From Coleofasciculaceae cyanobacterium (GTDB taxonomy: Bacteria > Cyanobacteriota > Cyanobacteriia > Cyanobacteriales > Xenococcaceae): 64,000 nt of DNA. This document shows positions 38,609 to 48,571 of this stretch, one piece after another. Where the stretch lies: positions 124,001 to 188,000 of the forward strand of contig DATNPK010000076.1 in assembly GCA_036703275.1 (NCBI GenBank). Reading direction: 5' to 3'. Below the pieces are notes generated by a model. The model was given only the letters and a program-made list of their open reading frames with translations, ran no database searches and was not told where the DNA came from. Each line of letters begins with the position of its first letter. The stretch's first letter is position 1. The position numbers were made by a program, and so were the translations under genes.

Positions 38609-40633
38609 GTGTCATCAGGTTGGATAAAATCGCTAGTTTCAATATCTTTGGGTCTGTTTATCTGGGATGCAGGATTATCAGCCCAAGCAGTACAGCCTGC
38701 TATAGATCGTACTGAAGAATGTGAATTACTAGTAATCGGCGGCGGATTATCAGGAGTAGCCGCCAGTTATGAAGCTTTGTTGGCAGGAAAAACAGTTTGT
38801 CTGACCGAAATTACCGACTGGGTGGGAGGACAAATTTCTGCCCAGGGAACTTCCGCACTAGACGAAAGAACTACTCAGCGATCGCGCCTATTTTTTCCCA
38901 GTGGTTATTTAGAATTTAGAGAGGGGATTAAAGAGTATTATGAAGAGCTAAATCCTGGTGATTGTTGGGTAAGCGAGTCTTGTTTTTTACCGAAAGATGC
39001 CAACAAAGTGATGTGGTCACAGCTAAAAGATGCTGAAGCTAAAGGAAAAGGTACGTTGAAATGGTTTCCTAGCACAGTAGTCAAAGATTTAACAATTGAG
39101 ACAGTGGCAGAGGAAGGAACAGGGAAACAAATAACTAGCGCGGTAGCTATTCAGCATAGTTCTAAAAATGAGTATTTACCCCTTAACACTTTGCCTCTAT
39201 CTAGCACTATTGAAGATGCCTACAGCTACGAAGAGTCAAATAAATTTAGTAAAGAAGTCATTCGCTTTGTACCCGCAACCACCTCAGAGCAGGCTGCCGA
39301 CTGGTACGTAATTGAAGCGACAGAGACTGGAGAAATTGTTGCCCTAACTGATATTCCCTATCGTTTGGGAATCGATCCGCTTTCTGCTTATGAACCTTCT
39401 TCTTCGAGCGTAGCAGGCAATCCTTACTGTACCCAAGGGTTTACCTATACCTTTGCCATGGAGGCGACAAAAGACCCTCAAGAAAATGAAAAGCCCCTTT
39501 TCTATGACCAACATAAAGGCTATTACAGTTATGAACTCGAAAGATTAGCTGATTTTGACTTAGTATTTACCTATCGCCGTATCTGGAGTCCTGAGGAAGG
39601 GGATACAGAGAAATTCAGCGGGATTGAGTTTAGCGCCCCGACACCTGGGGATATTTCGATGCAAAATTGGACTTGGGGTAACGATTATCGCCCAGGAACA
39701 TCTGAAGATAACCTCGTCTATACTCGCGAACAGCTAGAAGAATTGGGTCAACTTGAACCAGATGGTTGGATGGGAGGATTGCGTACCAGAACTTTAAGCC
39801 GAGGCGAAGATCATGCCTTAGGTTACTTTTATTGGCTGGTAGAAGGAACAACGGATTCCCAGTTAGGAGATGGTGTTAAAAAACCTCAGCCTAATCATCG
39901 TTTGGTTAAAGGATTAGATTCGCCTATGGGTACGGCTCATGGCTTATCCAAATATCCCTATATTCGAGAAGGTAGACGGATTATTGGCAGAGTCTATCCT
40001 GGCTATTCTCAGGGTTTTGGTGTAACCGAAATTGATATTTCACGGGCAGACTATCGAGACGAACACTATAGCAAAAACCTCAGCGAGCGTACTTATCGCC
40101 AGCTTTGGCAAAGAATAGACGGCATTGAAGCTGTCAGTAACAAAAACATAGATATTGACAAGATTGAAAAACGTACTCGCTCTACGATCTATCCCGATTC
40201 TGTAGGAGTTGGTCACTATGCGATCGATTTTCATCCCTGTATGAACGAAAGCCCCCCAGAGAAGGCAGGCAATACCGAACGTGAAGGAGAAAGAAAAGGA
40301 GGTGGACAGGCTTATCCTTTTCAAATTCCTTTGAGGGCAATGATTCCTCAAGAAATTGATAATTTGATTGTCACAGGTAAAAGTATTGCCACTAGTCATG
40401 TTGCGGCTGCTGCTTATCGGGTACATTCTTTTGAATGGTCTTCAGGTGCTGCTGCTGGAATAACCGCAGTATTTGGTTTAGAAACAGAAATTATGCCCTA
40501 TCAATTAGTAGATGAAGCATTTATCAAAGAAGACGAGCTAAAAATCTTAAAAGATAAGCTTGAAAAAAGTGGCAACCCTACTGCGTTTCCTGACACCTCA
40601 ATCTTTAATCAGGATTGGTCAGATTGGCAGTAA
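38609..40633 (+). CDS. Exported FAD-dependent oxidoreductase
   Basis: About 674 residues from the GTG at 38609, chosen because a perfect AAGGAGG (38595-38601) lies 7 bp upstream; a TTG at 38558 lacks this. The N-terminus WIKSLVSISLGLFIWDAGLS is a signal peptide, then the FAD dinucleotide site LLVIGGGLSGVAASYEALLA and DWVGGQISAQG. The C-terminus IDNLIVTGKSIATSHVAAAA matches FAD_oxidored-type proteins (PF12831 group). It probably acts in the periplasm; substrate unknown. No partner gene nearby. Confidence 0.88.
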   Translation: MSSGWIKSLVSISLGLFIWDAGLSAQAVQPAIDRTEECELLVIGGGLSGVAASYEALLAGKTVCLTEITDWVGGQISAQGTSALDERTTQRSRLFFPSGYLEFREGIKEYYEELNPGDCWVSESCFLPKDANKVMWSQLKDAEAKGKGTLKWFPSTVVKDLTIETVAEEGTGKQITSAVAIQHSSKNEYLPLNTLPLSSTIEDAYSYEESNKFSKEVIRFVPATTSEQAADWYVIEATETGEIVALTDIPYRLGIDPLSAYEPSSSSVAGNPYCTQGFTYTFAMEATKDPQENEKPLFYDQHKGYYSYELERLADFDLVFTYRRIWSPEEGDTEKFSGIEFSAPTPGDISMQNWTWGNDYRPGTSEDNLVYTREQLEELGQLEPDGWMGGLRTRTLSRGEDHALGYFYWLVEGTTDSQLGDGVKKPQPNHRLVKGLDSPMGTAHGLSKYPYIREGRRIIGRVYPGYSQGFGVTEIDISRADYRDEHYSKNLSERTYRQLWQRIDGIEAVSNKNIDIDKIEKRTRSTIYPDSVGVGHYAIDFHPCMNESPPEKAGNTEREGERKGGGQAYPFQIPLRAMIPQEIDNLIVTGKSIATSHVAAAAYRVHSFEWSSGAAAGITAVFGLETEIMPYQLVDEAFIKEDELKILKDKLEKSGNPTAFPDTSIFNQDWSDWQ

Positions 40634-40688
40634 TTTTTGAGGACTGAGGAATGAGGAAGTTTATCGATCATTATGGCAATTTCTTTAT

Positions 40689-42074
40689 TTAGTCAATCCT
40701 ACTTTTGACCTTCATTTTAAAAGAGGCTGGAGGGGCAATAGTCAAACCGCGACGCACTGGCAACATGGGGCGATGCCTTTGGCTAGCTCCGCGATCGCTC
40801 ATTAATTCTAATTGAAAGCGCGATAAAATTGTCATGGTTACTAATTTCATTTCTAGTAATGCCAAAGCAGAACCAATGCAACGGCGATTTCCGCCACCAA
40901 AAGGAATATATTCGTAACTGGAATAAGCTTTGTGTAAAAATCTTTGCGGGTCAAATTGTTTAGAATTGGGATATAAATCTTCTCGATGGTGAAGCGAATA
41001 GATAGAAATCATTAACCAAGTATTAGCTTCAAGATCGTATCCCATGACGGACATTGGTTTAGTAAGTACGCGAGCAAAAGTTCCGGCTGCAATGGGATAA
41101 ATTCGCAGTGTTTCCAAAACTACTGCATTTAAATAAGCTAAATTATTTATTTCTCGGTAATCTAAACTGTTTCCCCAAGAATTTAATTCAAAGCGCAATT
41201 TTTCTGGTACTTCTGGAATATAATGAACCCAATAAAAAAGCCAAGCCAAAGCTGAAGCAGTTGTTTCGTGTCCAGCAAACAACAAAGTTATTAATTCATC
41301 GTGTAATTCTTCATCTGTCATTCCTGCCCCATTTTCATCTTTTGCTAATAGCAACAAGCTAAAAATATCTTTAGTTTCTAATTTTCCTGAAGCTAATAAT
41401 TCTCGTTTTTCTTTTATTTCTGCATAGATTAAAGTTCTAATTTCTTGTTGTAACAGTAGAAATTTACCCCAAGGACTAAATTTACCCCAGTCTTTTTGTA
41501 AGAAAGGAAAAAAGATCAAGCTTGAATTTAAAGGATTATTAAATGTCTCTAAAAGTGTAGTTAACAACTCTCGTAGTCGGTCATATCGCTCTCCAGAATC
41601 AATACCAAATACCACACTCAAAATTACTCTCATCGTAATTTCTTGCATTAGCGAACGAACTTTAAAAGGCTTTTTAATATCCAGACGATCGCAAACTTTG
41701 TTAGTTATATTAACTATCTGCTCGCTACATTTTTGCAGAGATTCGCCATGAAAAGGAGGCATCAATAAACGTCGACGATTTCTATGTTCTTTACCATCTA
41801 ATAATAATAAAGAATTATCTCCCACCAGAAAGCTCAACATTTTATTGCCCCTACCAACTTCAAACTTATCGGGAGAAGCAGTAAAAATATCCTCGATCGC
41901 CTTTGGATTACTAGTCACAATCGTTGGCGGAGAATTTTTAAACGTTACCTGATAAAAGTCTCCATACTTCTGATTACGTTTTTCCAAAAATTCCAAAGGA
42001 CGTAAAATGGAATCTATCTGGCGAATGGTTCTCAGCCAACCAGATGTACTTTTAACTGTTGTTATTTGCTTCAT
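40689..42074 (-). CDS. Cytochrome P450, CYP110-like
   Basis: About 461 residues from the ATG at 42074; a TTG 60 bp upstream would add a non-homologous lead. I-helix AGHETTASAL, ExxR in ETLRIYP, and the heme loop FGGGNRRCIGSALALLEMKL with the Cys thiolate ligand are present. Resembles CYP110 enzymes, cyanobacterial hydroxylases of fatty acids and terpenes. No ferredoxin or terpene cyclase is adjacent. Confidence 0.93.
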   Translation of the reverse strand: MKQITTVKSTSGWLRTIRQIDSILRPLEFLEKRNQKYGDFYQVTFKNSPPTIVTSNPKAIEDIFTASPDKFEVGRGNKMLSFLVGDNSLLLLDGKEHRNRRRLLMPPFHGESLQKCSEQIVNITNKVCDRLDIKKPFKVRSLMQEITMRVILSVVFGIDSGERYDRLRELLTTLLETFNNPLNSSLIFFPFLQKDWGKFSPWGKFLLLQQEIRTLIYAEIKEKRELLASGKLETKDIFSLLLLAKDENGAGMTDEELHDELITLLFAGHETTASALAWLFYWVHYIPEVPEKLRFELNSWGNSLDYREINNLAYLNAVVLETLRIYPIAAGTFARVLTKPMSVMGYDLEANTWLMISIYSLHHREDLYPNSKQFDPQRFLHKAYSSYEYIPFGGGNRRCIGSALALLEMKLVTMTILSRFQLELMSDRGASQRHRPMLPVRRGLTIAPPASFKMKVKSRID

Positions 42075-42146
42075 TAATAGTGCGATCGCCCTTATCGTTT
42101 TGATTGCTATTAAATTGATTCTAACGAAAACCAAAAAAGCTATTAG

Positions 42147-42230
42147 TTACAAGTTTGGATGTTGAAGATTGCTAGCTACTGGGTTAATGATATTGGCGAT
42201 CGCCAATAACCCCATCTATCTTGTCTCTCG
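42147..42230 (-). pseudogene. Remnant of an amidase 3' end (copy 1)
   Basis: Translates to GLLAIANIINPVASNLQHPN and ends L-stop. This aligns with the end of the amidase fragment at 43132 (ELLAIAKKLDEIAGDFLHPN, then L-stop), with the same orientation and clear DNA identity over about 80 bp (shared ACAAGTTTGGATGT, GGCGATCGCCA). The two tails are 985 bp apart and bracket the TPR gene. Upstream codons are scrambled. Confidence 0.65.
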
Positions 42231-42395
42231 ATCGTCGGTTGTCGCCGTAAAACAAGTTTCCCATATTTTTTCATCTTGCAATTCAAAGAAGATGGAAATT
42301 AACAAAAGCTTTCTAGCTCAGTGATCTATTTCAAATACATTTATAATTCATAAATAATTATCAATAATAATTTACTGAGGCTGAGAATTATTCTG

Positions 42396-43067
42396 ATGAA
42401 ATTTTCTTTTTGGCTAAGCACTAGCTTAGTACTAACTACCACGATCGCTAAACCAACATGGAGTCAAATAAGTTCTGAAGACAAAGTTATTTTATTAGGC
42501 AGCACCATCGCCAATAAAAGTTATCTAGCAATTATTACGCCAAGCAAGTCAGAACAACATGAAGAAAGATACTTGGCACTTGAGCCTAATGATGCTTACG
42601 CTTATTTTAATCGGGGTAATATTTACTTTGACCAAGGAAAACTTGAGTTAGCTATTGCTGACTATAACCAAGCGATCGCAATTAATCCTAACCATGCTGA
42701 AGTTTATAGTAATCGCGGTGCTGCCTATTCCAGGCAAGGAAAACTCGAATTAGCTGTGGCTGACTTTAATCAAGCAATTAAGCTTAATTCTAACTATACT
42801 AATCGGGGTACTCTTTACAAACAAAAAGGAAAACTGGAATTAGCTGTGGCTGACTTTAATCAAGCAATATTACTCGATTCTAACTTAGCTGAAGCTTACG
42901 GCAATCGGGGTCTAATATATATGCAAATGGGAAATAGCAAAGCAGCGCGCTCAAATTTACAAAGGGCTAAAGAATTGTTTGTTTCTCAAGGTAATATCCC
43001 TGGTGCGAATAAAACTAATAAGCTATTAAACAATTACCTTAATTATTTGGCAGTACCAACTCCTTAA
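42396..43067 (+). CDS. Exported TPR-repeat protein
   Basis: 223 residues with a signal peptide (FSFWLSTSLVLTTTIAKPTWS). About four tetratricopeptide repeats at ~65-195, with repeated strings GKLELAIADYNQAI, GKLELAVADFNQAI and YGNRGLIYMQMGN. Repeat three is shortened (SNYTNRGTLY lacks a helix segment). A scaffold for protein contacts in the periplasm or thylakoid lumen; partner unknown. Lies between two amidase tails. Confidence 0.85.
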   Translation: MKFSFWLSTSLVLTTTIAKPTWSQISSEDKVILLGSTIANKSYLAIITPSKSEQHEERYLALEPNDAYAYFNRGNIYFDQGKLELAIADYNQAIAINPNHAEVYSNRGAAYSRQGKLELAVADFNQAIKLNSNYTNRGTLYKQKGKLELAVADFNQAILLDSNLAEAYGNRGLIYMQMGNSKAARSNLQRAKELFVSQGNIPGANKTNKLLNNYLNYLAVPTP

Positions 43068-43131
43068 AACTAAATTGATAATTTGAAATCAAGAAAATTA
43101 ATTTAATTAATGGTGATCTAATTACTTTTAT

Positions 43132-43476
43132 TTACAAGTTTGGATGTAGAAAATCGCCAGCTATTTCATCGAGCTTTTTGGCGATCGCCAGTAGTTCCAT
43201 GTCTCGCCATCTTTTCCCTACTATTTGTACTCCGATAGGCAATCCTGACTTACTTTGTCCGATGGGAATAATTACTACAGGACTACCTGTTAAATTTAAA
43301 GGCATAGTGTAACCACCACAAGCTAAAAGATAACGATGCTTAATGCCATCTACTTCAATTGAACTGGCAAAATCACAATGGGCAAATGCAGGAGTTATGG
43401 ATATAAAACAAATCCACGCATCCCAATCATTCATAAAGCGATCCATTTGGGTCATAATGCGATCGCGATGAGTCAA
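43132..43476 (-). pseudogene. Amidase C-terminal fragment (copy 2)
   Basis: The last 114 residues of an amidase-signature enzyme (usual length ~470): LTHRDRIMTQMDRFMNDWDA, the substrate-side MPLNLTGSPVVIIPIG, GLPIGVQIVGKRW and ELLAIAKKLDEIA. The catalytic Ser-cisSer-Lys region is absent. The frame opens with TTG and extends only a few recognisable codons upstream (AKYNTVLTHRDR), so it is a truncated gene, not an alternative start. Confidence 0.82.
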
Positions 43477-43592
43477 GACAGTATTGTATTTTGCCAGGCT
43501 TCGTAAGAGTCAGATTGAAAATGTATCTAAAGGGGACATTTTAGTCCAAAGAGATTTTATTCATTCTCTGTTTGGAATTGCCGTTTAAAAAA

Positions 43593-44150
43593 TCAGTGAG
43601 CCAAAAAGTTTTTCTGTTCGTTTGAATTTTTTGCAACATGAACCTCTTTTTCTGTATCAACACCAAAATTTATCATTTCTCTTCTCTTATAAAAGTTTTT
43701 TGCTTTGGGTAGTGCGTGCAAACTGACTCTTCCTTCATATCCTAGTTGCCTACTTCTTTTCTGGGCAAAAAATAATCAAGTTGGTCCAACTCCCTTGAAG
43801 TCTGGAGGATTTTTGAGAGAAATCCGATTCCAAGGGGCTGTTGATAAAAAATCAACATAGAGTATTTTTTGTTGAGGATTATCTCTAGAGTAGTAGTTAC
43901 TTACCTCTAGCATCATTAATCCTTAAGTAATTTGCTCGCATTCAATTACATATTTTTCATAATCTGAAGAAAATAAGGTAAATTGATTTTTTTTAATCCA
44001 ATTCCAATCTCCATCTTCTTCTTCAGAAGCTTGCAATCTTGTTTTCCAGAATGTTTCAAAGTCATCTAGATGTTTAGCTGTTAATGTCAGCAATTTTGCA
44101 TCAACAGCTAAGTCATCTTTAACTCTCAACAGCTTTACACTTATTTCCAT
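43593..44150 (-). pseudogene. GNAT-family acetyltransferase with two in-frame stops
   Basis: The first open part is 75 residues (MEISVKLLRV … KYVIECEQIT). A TAA at 43923-43925 follows, but the same frame continues GLMMLEV, then LYVDFLSTAPWNRISLKN, GVGPT, a second stop (TGA, 43776-43778), and again in frame LGYEGRVSLHALPKAKNFYK to a stop at 43593-43595. The whole is 186 codons, the length of cyanobacterial GNAT proteins with this LSTAPWNR and GYEGRVxLHxLP pattern. Two nonsense codons without frameshift suggest recent inactivation. Confidence 0.78.
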
Positions 44151-44230
44151 TCAGACATCAGATTGGGTTAGACCTCCAAATTTAATACTGTACCAGTAGT
44201 ACAATTGTAGGGAAAAAATGTAAATACTAT

Positions 44231-47200
44231 TTAAACCGTAACTCCTTCCAATTCATCCTCTGTAGATTCATATAACTCTCTCAACTTTTCTAACTTCTCT
44301 TCATCCGCATTCCATAAACCTCTTCCATGAGCTTCGATCGCCCGTGCGACAATATTACGGAAGGCTTCAGGATTGGCATCTCGTAACTTTTTAGCCATCT
44401 CGGCATCTAACATATAAGTATCGGCAGCTTGGTCATATACCCAATCGTCTTTAAAGTTAGCTGTACCACCCCAACCAATTAAGGCTGTCATGCGTTGGGA
44501 GATTTCGTAAGCACCACCAGAACCTTGATCCGCCATAGCTTCCGCCCATTTAGGGTTAAGTAGCTTAGTACGGTATTCCATGCGGAGTAAATCTTTTAAC
44601 TTGCGAGGGTTAGTATCCTTAGAAAAACTTTCTACAAACGAGGCTTCCACTTCCTTGCCACTTTGCTTTTCCGCAGCCAGTTTTAAACCGCCAGTGTTGC
44701 CATAATATTCTTGGATGTCGGTTAAACCATATTCCACTGAGTCAATTTCTTGAATAATTTGACTACTGGTTTTTAATAGCTGCGATAATACTTCTGGTCT
44801 AGCTTGCCCTTTATCCTTGCGTCCATAACTAAAGACGTTGCGGTTTTTCCAAGTGTCGGCAAGTTCATCCCCAGATTCCCAGTTGCTATCTACTACTTGA
44901 TCGTTTACTAAAGAACCAAAATCACCAGCAGGGTTAGAAAACATTCTAGCTGAGGCATTTTCCACGCCTTGATCTTTTAAAGCTAAATAATGCTTGCGAA
45001 TATAATTACCATCTGCCGATTCCTCTGCTTCTGCTGCCCGTTGAAATAAATCGTCTAACAACTCAATAATATTCACAAAAGTATCGCGGAAGATCCCAGA
45101 CAAGTTTGCCAATACATCAATGCGAGGATGTCCGACTTCAGCGACGGGTTTCAACTCATAACGAACAATTCTACCAGTACCTTCTTTAATAGGTTCAGCA
45201 CCAACTAATTCCAATAATATGCCTAAAGATTCCCCTTTAGTTTTAATCGCATCCAAACCCCACAACATCACTGCCACAGTTTCAGGATAAGTTCCTTTTT
45301 CCTTTAAATTCTGTTGAATAATTTTCTTGGCAATCTCTTTTCCTCTTTCATAAGCAGCAGGGGAAGGCATTCGATAAGGATCTAAAGCGTGTATATTCCT
45401 CCCAGTCGGCAACACACCACTACCATCTCGTAACAAATCCCCACCAGGGGCAGGGGGTATATATTCGCCATTCAAACCTCTTAACAGATTAGTCATCTCA
45501 TCCGTATTCTGCGACAATAAATCCCTAATTTTTGCTGCTTCTTCTAATTTGGGCGAAAGGCTTTCGCCCCTACCATTTGTATTTAAATTGCTTGGTGAAA
45601 TAATGTTATCAATCGCCTCTTTTGATAGCCCCCCATCAAAATACGCCTCCAAATACGACTTCAAACCTTCTTCACTAGGCTTGTCCCCCAAAACGTGTAA
45701 TCCAGAAGAAAACAAACGCTGTTCCAATACTTGCAAATATTCATACACCTGCACAAAATATTGGTTAATCACATTCTTACTAAACAGCTTGCCATTTTCA
45801 ACCGTAAAACTAATCCCCTGTTTCAATCCCTGTGTAAACTTACAGTCTTTTTCCAAACCAGTATCGACAATTTTTTGGCAAATAATATCCCTAAGTGTAG
45901 AATTTTTCTCTGTATCTTCTCGATATTCTCCAATTAATTCCCGTAGCGCAATTAATTCCTTATACAAACCAGCCCGACCATAAGGAGGAACATTGTGAGA
46001 CACTAAAACCCCATAACCCCGACGTTTCGCCAAAATCGATTCTGAAGGATTGTTGGCTGCATAGATATACAGGTTAGGAATATCACCCAATAAAATATCC
46101 GACCAAGAATAACCAGTATTACCCAAAGGTGAACCTGGAAGCCATTCTACAGTACCGTGCATTCCAAAGTGAACCACTGCATCGGCTTGATATTCGTTTT
46201 GCAACCATTTATAAAAAGCGGTGTATTGGGGATGGGGAGTTAAGTCTTTTTCAAACATCAACCGCATGGGATCTCCTGCAATTCCTAAAGGTGGTTGTAC
46301 TCCTATCCAAACGTTTCCCAATTGAATTCCACCGATTTGAAATTCATCGCCGTAGGTTTTAATTCCTGTACCTGTAAGGGATTTCCATTGTTTCTCAACT
46401 TTGGTTGTTTGCAAATAACCAAGCCATTTTTCGAGGGTGCGAACATTAACTTGACTTCCAGCATGAGATTCTATCTTTGTTAATCCGTGTTTATCTGTGG
46501 ACTCATCCGCTTCTTTAACTTGCTTGATGATTTCTTCACCATCTTCTGGTAACTCTCCTACGTCATAACCTTGTGCTTTTAAAACCTGAAGAAAGTTTAA
46601 TAAACTTTTAGGGACGTTTAACAAGGCTGCTGTACCTGTCGCGCCATAACCAGGAGGAAAGCCATAGAGAATAACTGCAATTTTTCTCTCTGCTGTGGGT
46701 TTGTGGCGTAAATTGATCCAAGTTTTAACTCTACCTGTGAGGCGATGGAGTCTTTCAGGTACTAAATAAATATCTTCTCCTACTAAACCACCTAATGGAA
46801 CAGTATCGATCGCGCCATCTAATTCGGGAAGGGAATATAACACCACACTCTGTAAACCGCCAATACCCTGACGAGTCCAAGAATGAATATCTTGAATCAA
46901 TAGAGGTGCAGCAACTATATAAGGTACATTCTTAGCAGTGAGAATTCTTTTTGCTACTTCTACTTGTCTTCCTGCTTCCATTGAACCTGCTGGGCCTCCA
47001 ACCAAGGGAAAACCAATAGTAGAAACAATCGCATCGACTTTAACTGCATCCTCAGATAAAGAAAGGATTTCTTTGTTACCCTGTTCTCGTTGTGATTGTT
47101 CGTAGTCGGTCGTCAGCCAGTCTCTTACCACTACATGACCTTCTACACCGTTGATAAAGACAGGGAGGGGAATCAATCCTTGTGATTCAAAATGTTTAAT

Positions 47201-47998
47201 TAACTGAGGAATGTATGGTTGTTTGGTAATTACGTGTTTGCGATACAGCAATATTCCAATTACAGGTTTGAATTCTTTTTTGTTTTTGCCATTGCTAGAA
47301 AAATCGTTTTCTAACTTCTGACTTCTTTGCCAGTACCATTCCAGATAATCTCGTGGCGATGTAAAATAACCATGATATTCGGGATGTAATAATCCCATGT
47401 TGGGTGTTTCAATTGGTTGGGGAATTTCACCTACTTCCAACCCTAAATATTTTTCGGCTAACGTCCAACACATAGAGGAGACATTTTCTGTTCCTCCTGC
47501 ATTCCAGTAACCATAAATAATTAACCAGTTACGTAAATCCTGTACTTTTTTGGCAGGAATATATTTAAGTAATTTAGGCCCAGTTTTTAAAAAGCTGAGA
47601 TAACCAGCGAGTTTATCTTCTTCTCGGCTGTTACTAAATTTACTGAGAATAAATTTAACAGGTTTGGGCATTCCTTTGGGCTGATCACCAATGACAAACT
47701 TACCCAACTGCGTCAAACTCATTAACTCTAAAGCTGACTCAAATACAAGCCTGATGGGAATAGCTTGCACTCTTTCTCGCAGCCACATCACCTGATCGTA
47801 ATCAAAAAGCAAGCTACCAAAAAATACATCGGCAGACTGTAGTGCCGTTTCTACCTTAGCAGGATCTGTCGTGATGTCGTGATCGCTAAATACTATAACT
47901 TCCAACTCCCCACACTTGGCTGTAGCCATCTGTGCAGCTTGACGATATAGGTTGGCATTAAAAGATTCAAACCCCGCGATCAAGACAATCCGTTTCAT
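44231..47998 (-). CDS. bchH: Large subunit of a BchH/ChlH-type metal chelatase
   Basis: 1255 residues. N-terminus MKRIVLIAGFESFNANLYRQ and the porphyrin-binding head (VFFGSLLFDYDQVMWLRERV); the CobN/Mg-chelatase core includes VHFGMHGTVEWLPGSPLG and RGYGVLVSHNVPPYGRAGLY; the C-terminus has IGWGGTANFKDDW and AIEAHGRGLWNADEEKL. The main cyanobacterial ChlH is about 1330 residues with a different start, so this is probably the second, shorter homologue, which some annotations call BchH and others CobN. It may insert Mg or Co; partners ChlI and ChlD are not adjacent. Confidence 0.88.
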   Translation of the reverse strand: MKRIVLIAGFESFNANLYRQAAQMATAKCGELEVIVFSDHDITTDPAKVETALQSADVFFGSLLFDYDQVMWLRERVQAIPIRLVFESALELMSLTQLGKFVIGDQPKGMPKPVKFILSKFSNSREEDKLAGYLSFLKTGPKLLKYIPAKKVQDLRNWLIIYGYWNAGGTENVSSMCWTLAEKYLGLEVGEIPQPIETPNMGLLHPEYHGYFTSPRDYLEWYWQRSQKLENDFSSNGKNKKEFKPVIGILLYRKHVITKQPYIPQLIKHFESQGLIPLPVFINGVEGHVVVRDWLTTDYEQSQREQGNKEILSLSEDAVKVDAIVSTIGFPLVGGPAGSMEAGRQVEVAKRILTAKNVPYIVAAPLLIQDIHSWTRQGIGGLQSVVLYSLPELDGAIDTVPLGGLVGEDIYLVPERLHRLTGRVKTWINLRHKPTAERKIAVILYGFPPGYGATGTAALLNVPKSLLNFLQVLKAQGYDVGELPEDGEEIIKQVKEADESTDKHGLTKIESHAGSQVNVRTLEKWLGYLQTTKVEKQWKSLTGTGIKTYGDEFQIGGIQLGNVWIGVQPPLGIAGDPMRLMFEKDLTPHPQYTAFYKWLQNEYQADAVVHFGMHGTVEWLPGSPLGNTGYSWSDILLGDIPNLYIYAANNPSESILAKRRGYGVLVSHNVPPYGRAGLYKELIALRELIGEYREDTEKNSTLRDIICQKIVDTGLEKDCKFTQGLKQGISFTVENGKLFSKNVINQYFVQVYEYLQVLEQRLFSSGLHVLGDKPSEEGLKSYLEAYFDGGLSKEAIDNIISPSNLNTNGRGESLSPKLEEAAKIRDLLSQNTDEMTNLLRGLNGEYIPPAPGGDLLRDGSGVLPTGRNIHALDPYRMPSPAAYERGKEIAKKIIQQNLKEKGTYPETVAVMLWGLDAIKTKGESLGILLELVGAEPIKEGTGRIVRYELKPVAEVGHPRIDVLANLSGIFRDTFVNIIELLDDLFQRAAEAEESADGNYIRKHYLALKDQGVENASARMFSNPAGDFGSLVNDQVVDSNWESGDELADTWKNRNVFSYGRKDKGQARPEVLSQLLKTSSQIIQEIDSVEYGLTDIQEYYGNTGGLKLAAEKQSGKEVEASFVESFSKDTNPRKLKDLLRMEYRTKLLNPKWAEAMADQGSGGAYEISQRMTALIGWGGTANFKDDWVYDQAADTYMLDAEMAKKLRDANPEAFRNIVARAIEAHGRGLWNADEEKLEKLRELYESTEDELEGVTV

Positions 47999-48055
47999 AT
48001 CTTCAGCTTCTTTAAGTTTCTTTATATATCCTTACCTTGATTGTAAATAAATTCT

Positions 48056-48571
48056 CTAATTGTTATCTATCTGGCGATTAATAATTACAATTTTCCACTG
48101 TCCTAACTGACTGGCTTGAAAAGCTACTTGACTGCCATCACCATTAATTGTAGGTTGTTTATTAGAGCCTTTAAGATTAACTGTTAAAAGTTCAGACTTT
48201 TGTTGTTGGCGATCATAAACGAAGATGTCCGTCTTTCCTCTTTCGGTTGAAACATAGGCAACATAACGCCCATCTGCGCTCAATGATGGCTGATCTTGAG
48301 CTGAATCTCTTCGATTAAGATTGGGTAGAGGCACTAGCTGTTTAGATTCTAAGTCGTAGAGAAAGAGGTCTCTTTGCCCACGACGATCTGAAGCAAAGGC
48401 AAGATAACGACCATTTTGACTGTAAGCTGGATATTCTTCTGTCGAGTTGCTGTTGATCCCTCCAGGGAGAATTTCTGGTTGAGTTAATAAGTTGCCTGTG
48501 CAACCATAAGTAAAAGCTAAAGCTGTTAACAGCAGACTGAAAACTGTAGTAGACGATATACTATAAAGCAT
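48056..48571 (-). CDS. TolB-like beta-propeller lipoprotein
   Basis: 171 residues. Signal sequence VFSLLLTALAFTYGC with a possible lipobox, then WD40-like/TolB blades with the repeated SxDGRYVAYVS and YSQNGRYLAFASDRRGQRDL pattern. Too short for a full six-blade propeller (about three blades). It is 57 bp upstream of the bchH-like gene on the same strand and may share its transcript. Confidence 0.82.
   Translation of the reverse strand: MLYSISSTTVFSLLLTALAFTYGCTGNLLTQPEILPGGINSNSTEEYPAYSQNGRYLAFASDRRGQRDLFLYDLESKQLVPLPNLNRRDSAQDQPSLSADGRYVAYVSTERGKTDIFVYDRQQQKSELLTVNLKGSNKQPTINGDGSQVAFQASQLGQWKIVIINRQIDNN

Noticed and set aside
42147-43476. Amidase tails as att sites of an integrative element
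   Set aside because: The copies differ in many positions and no integrase lies between them; left as a possibility only in the findings.
45549-45983. Plus-strand open frame of 144 codons
   Set aside because: It lies wholly opposite the bchH-like gene and its translation has no family features.
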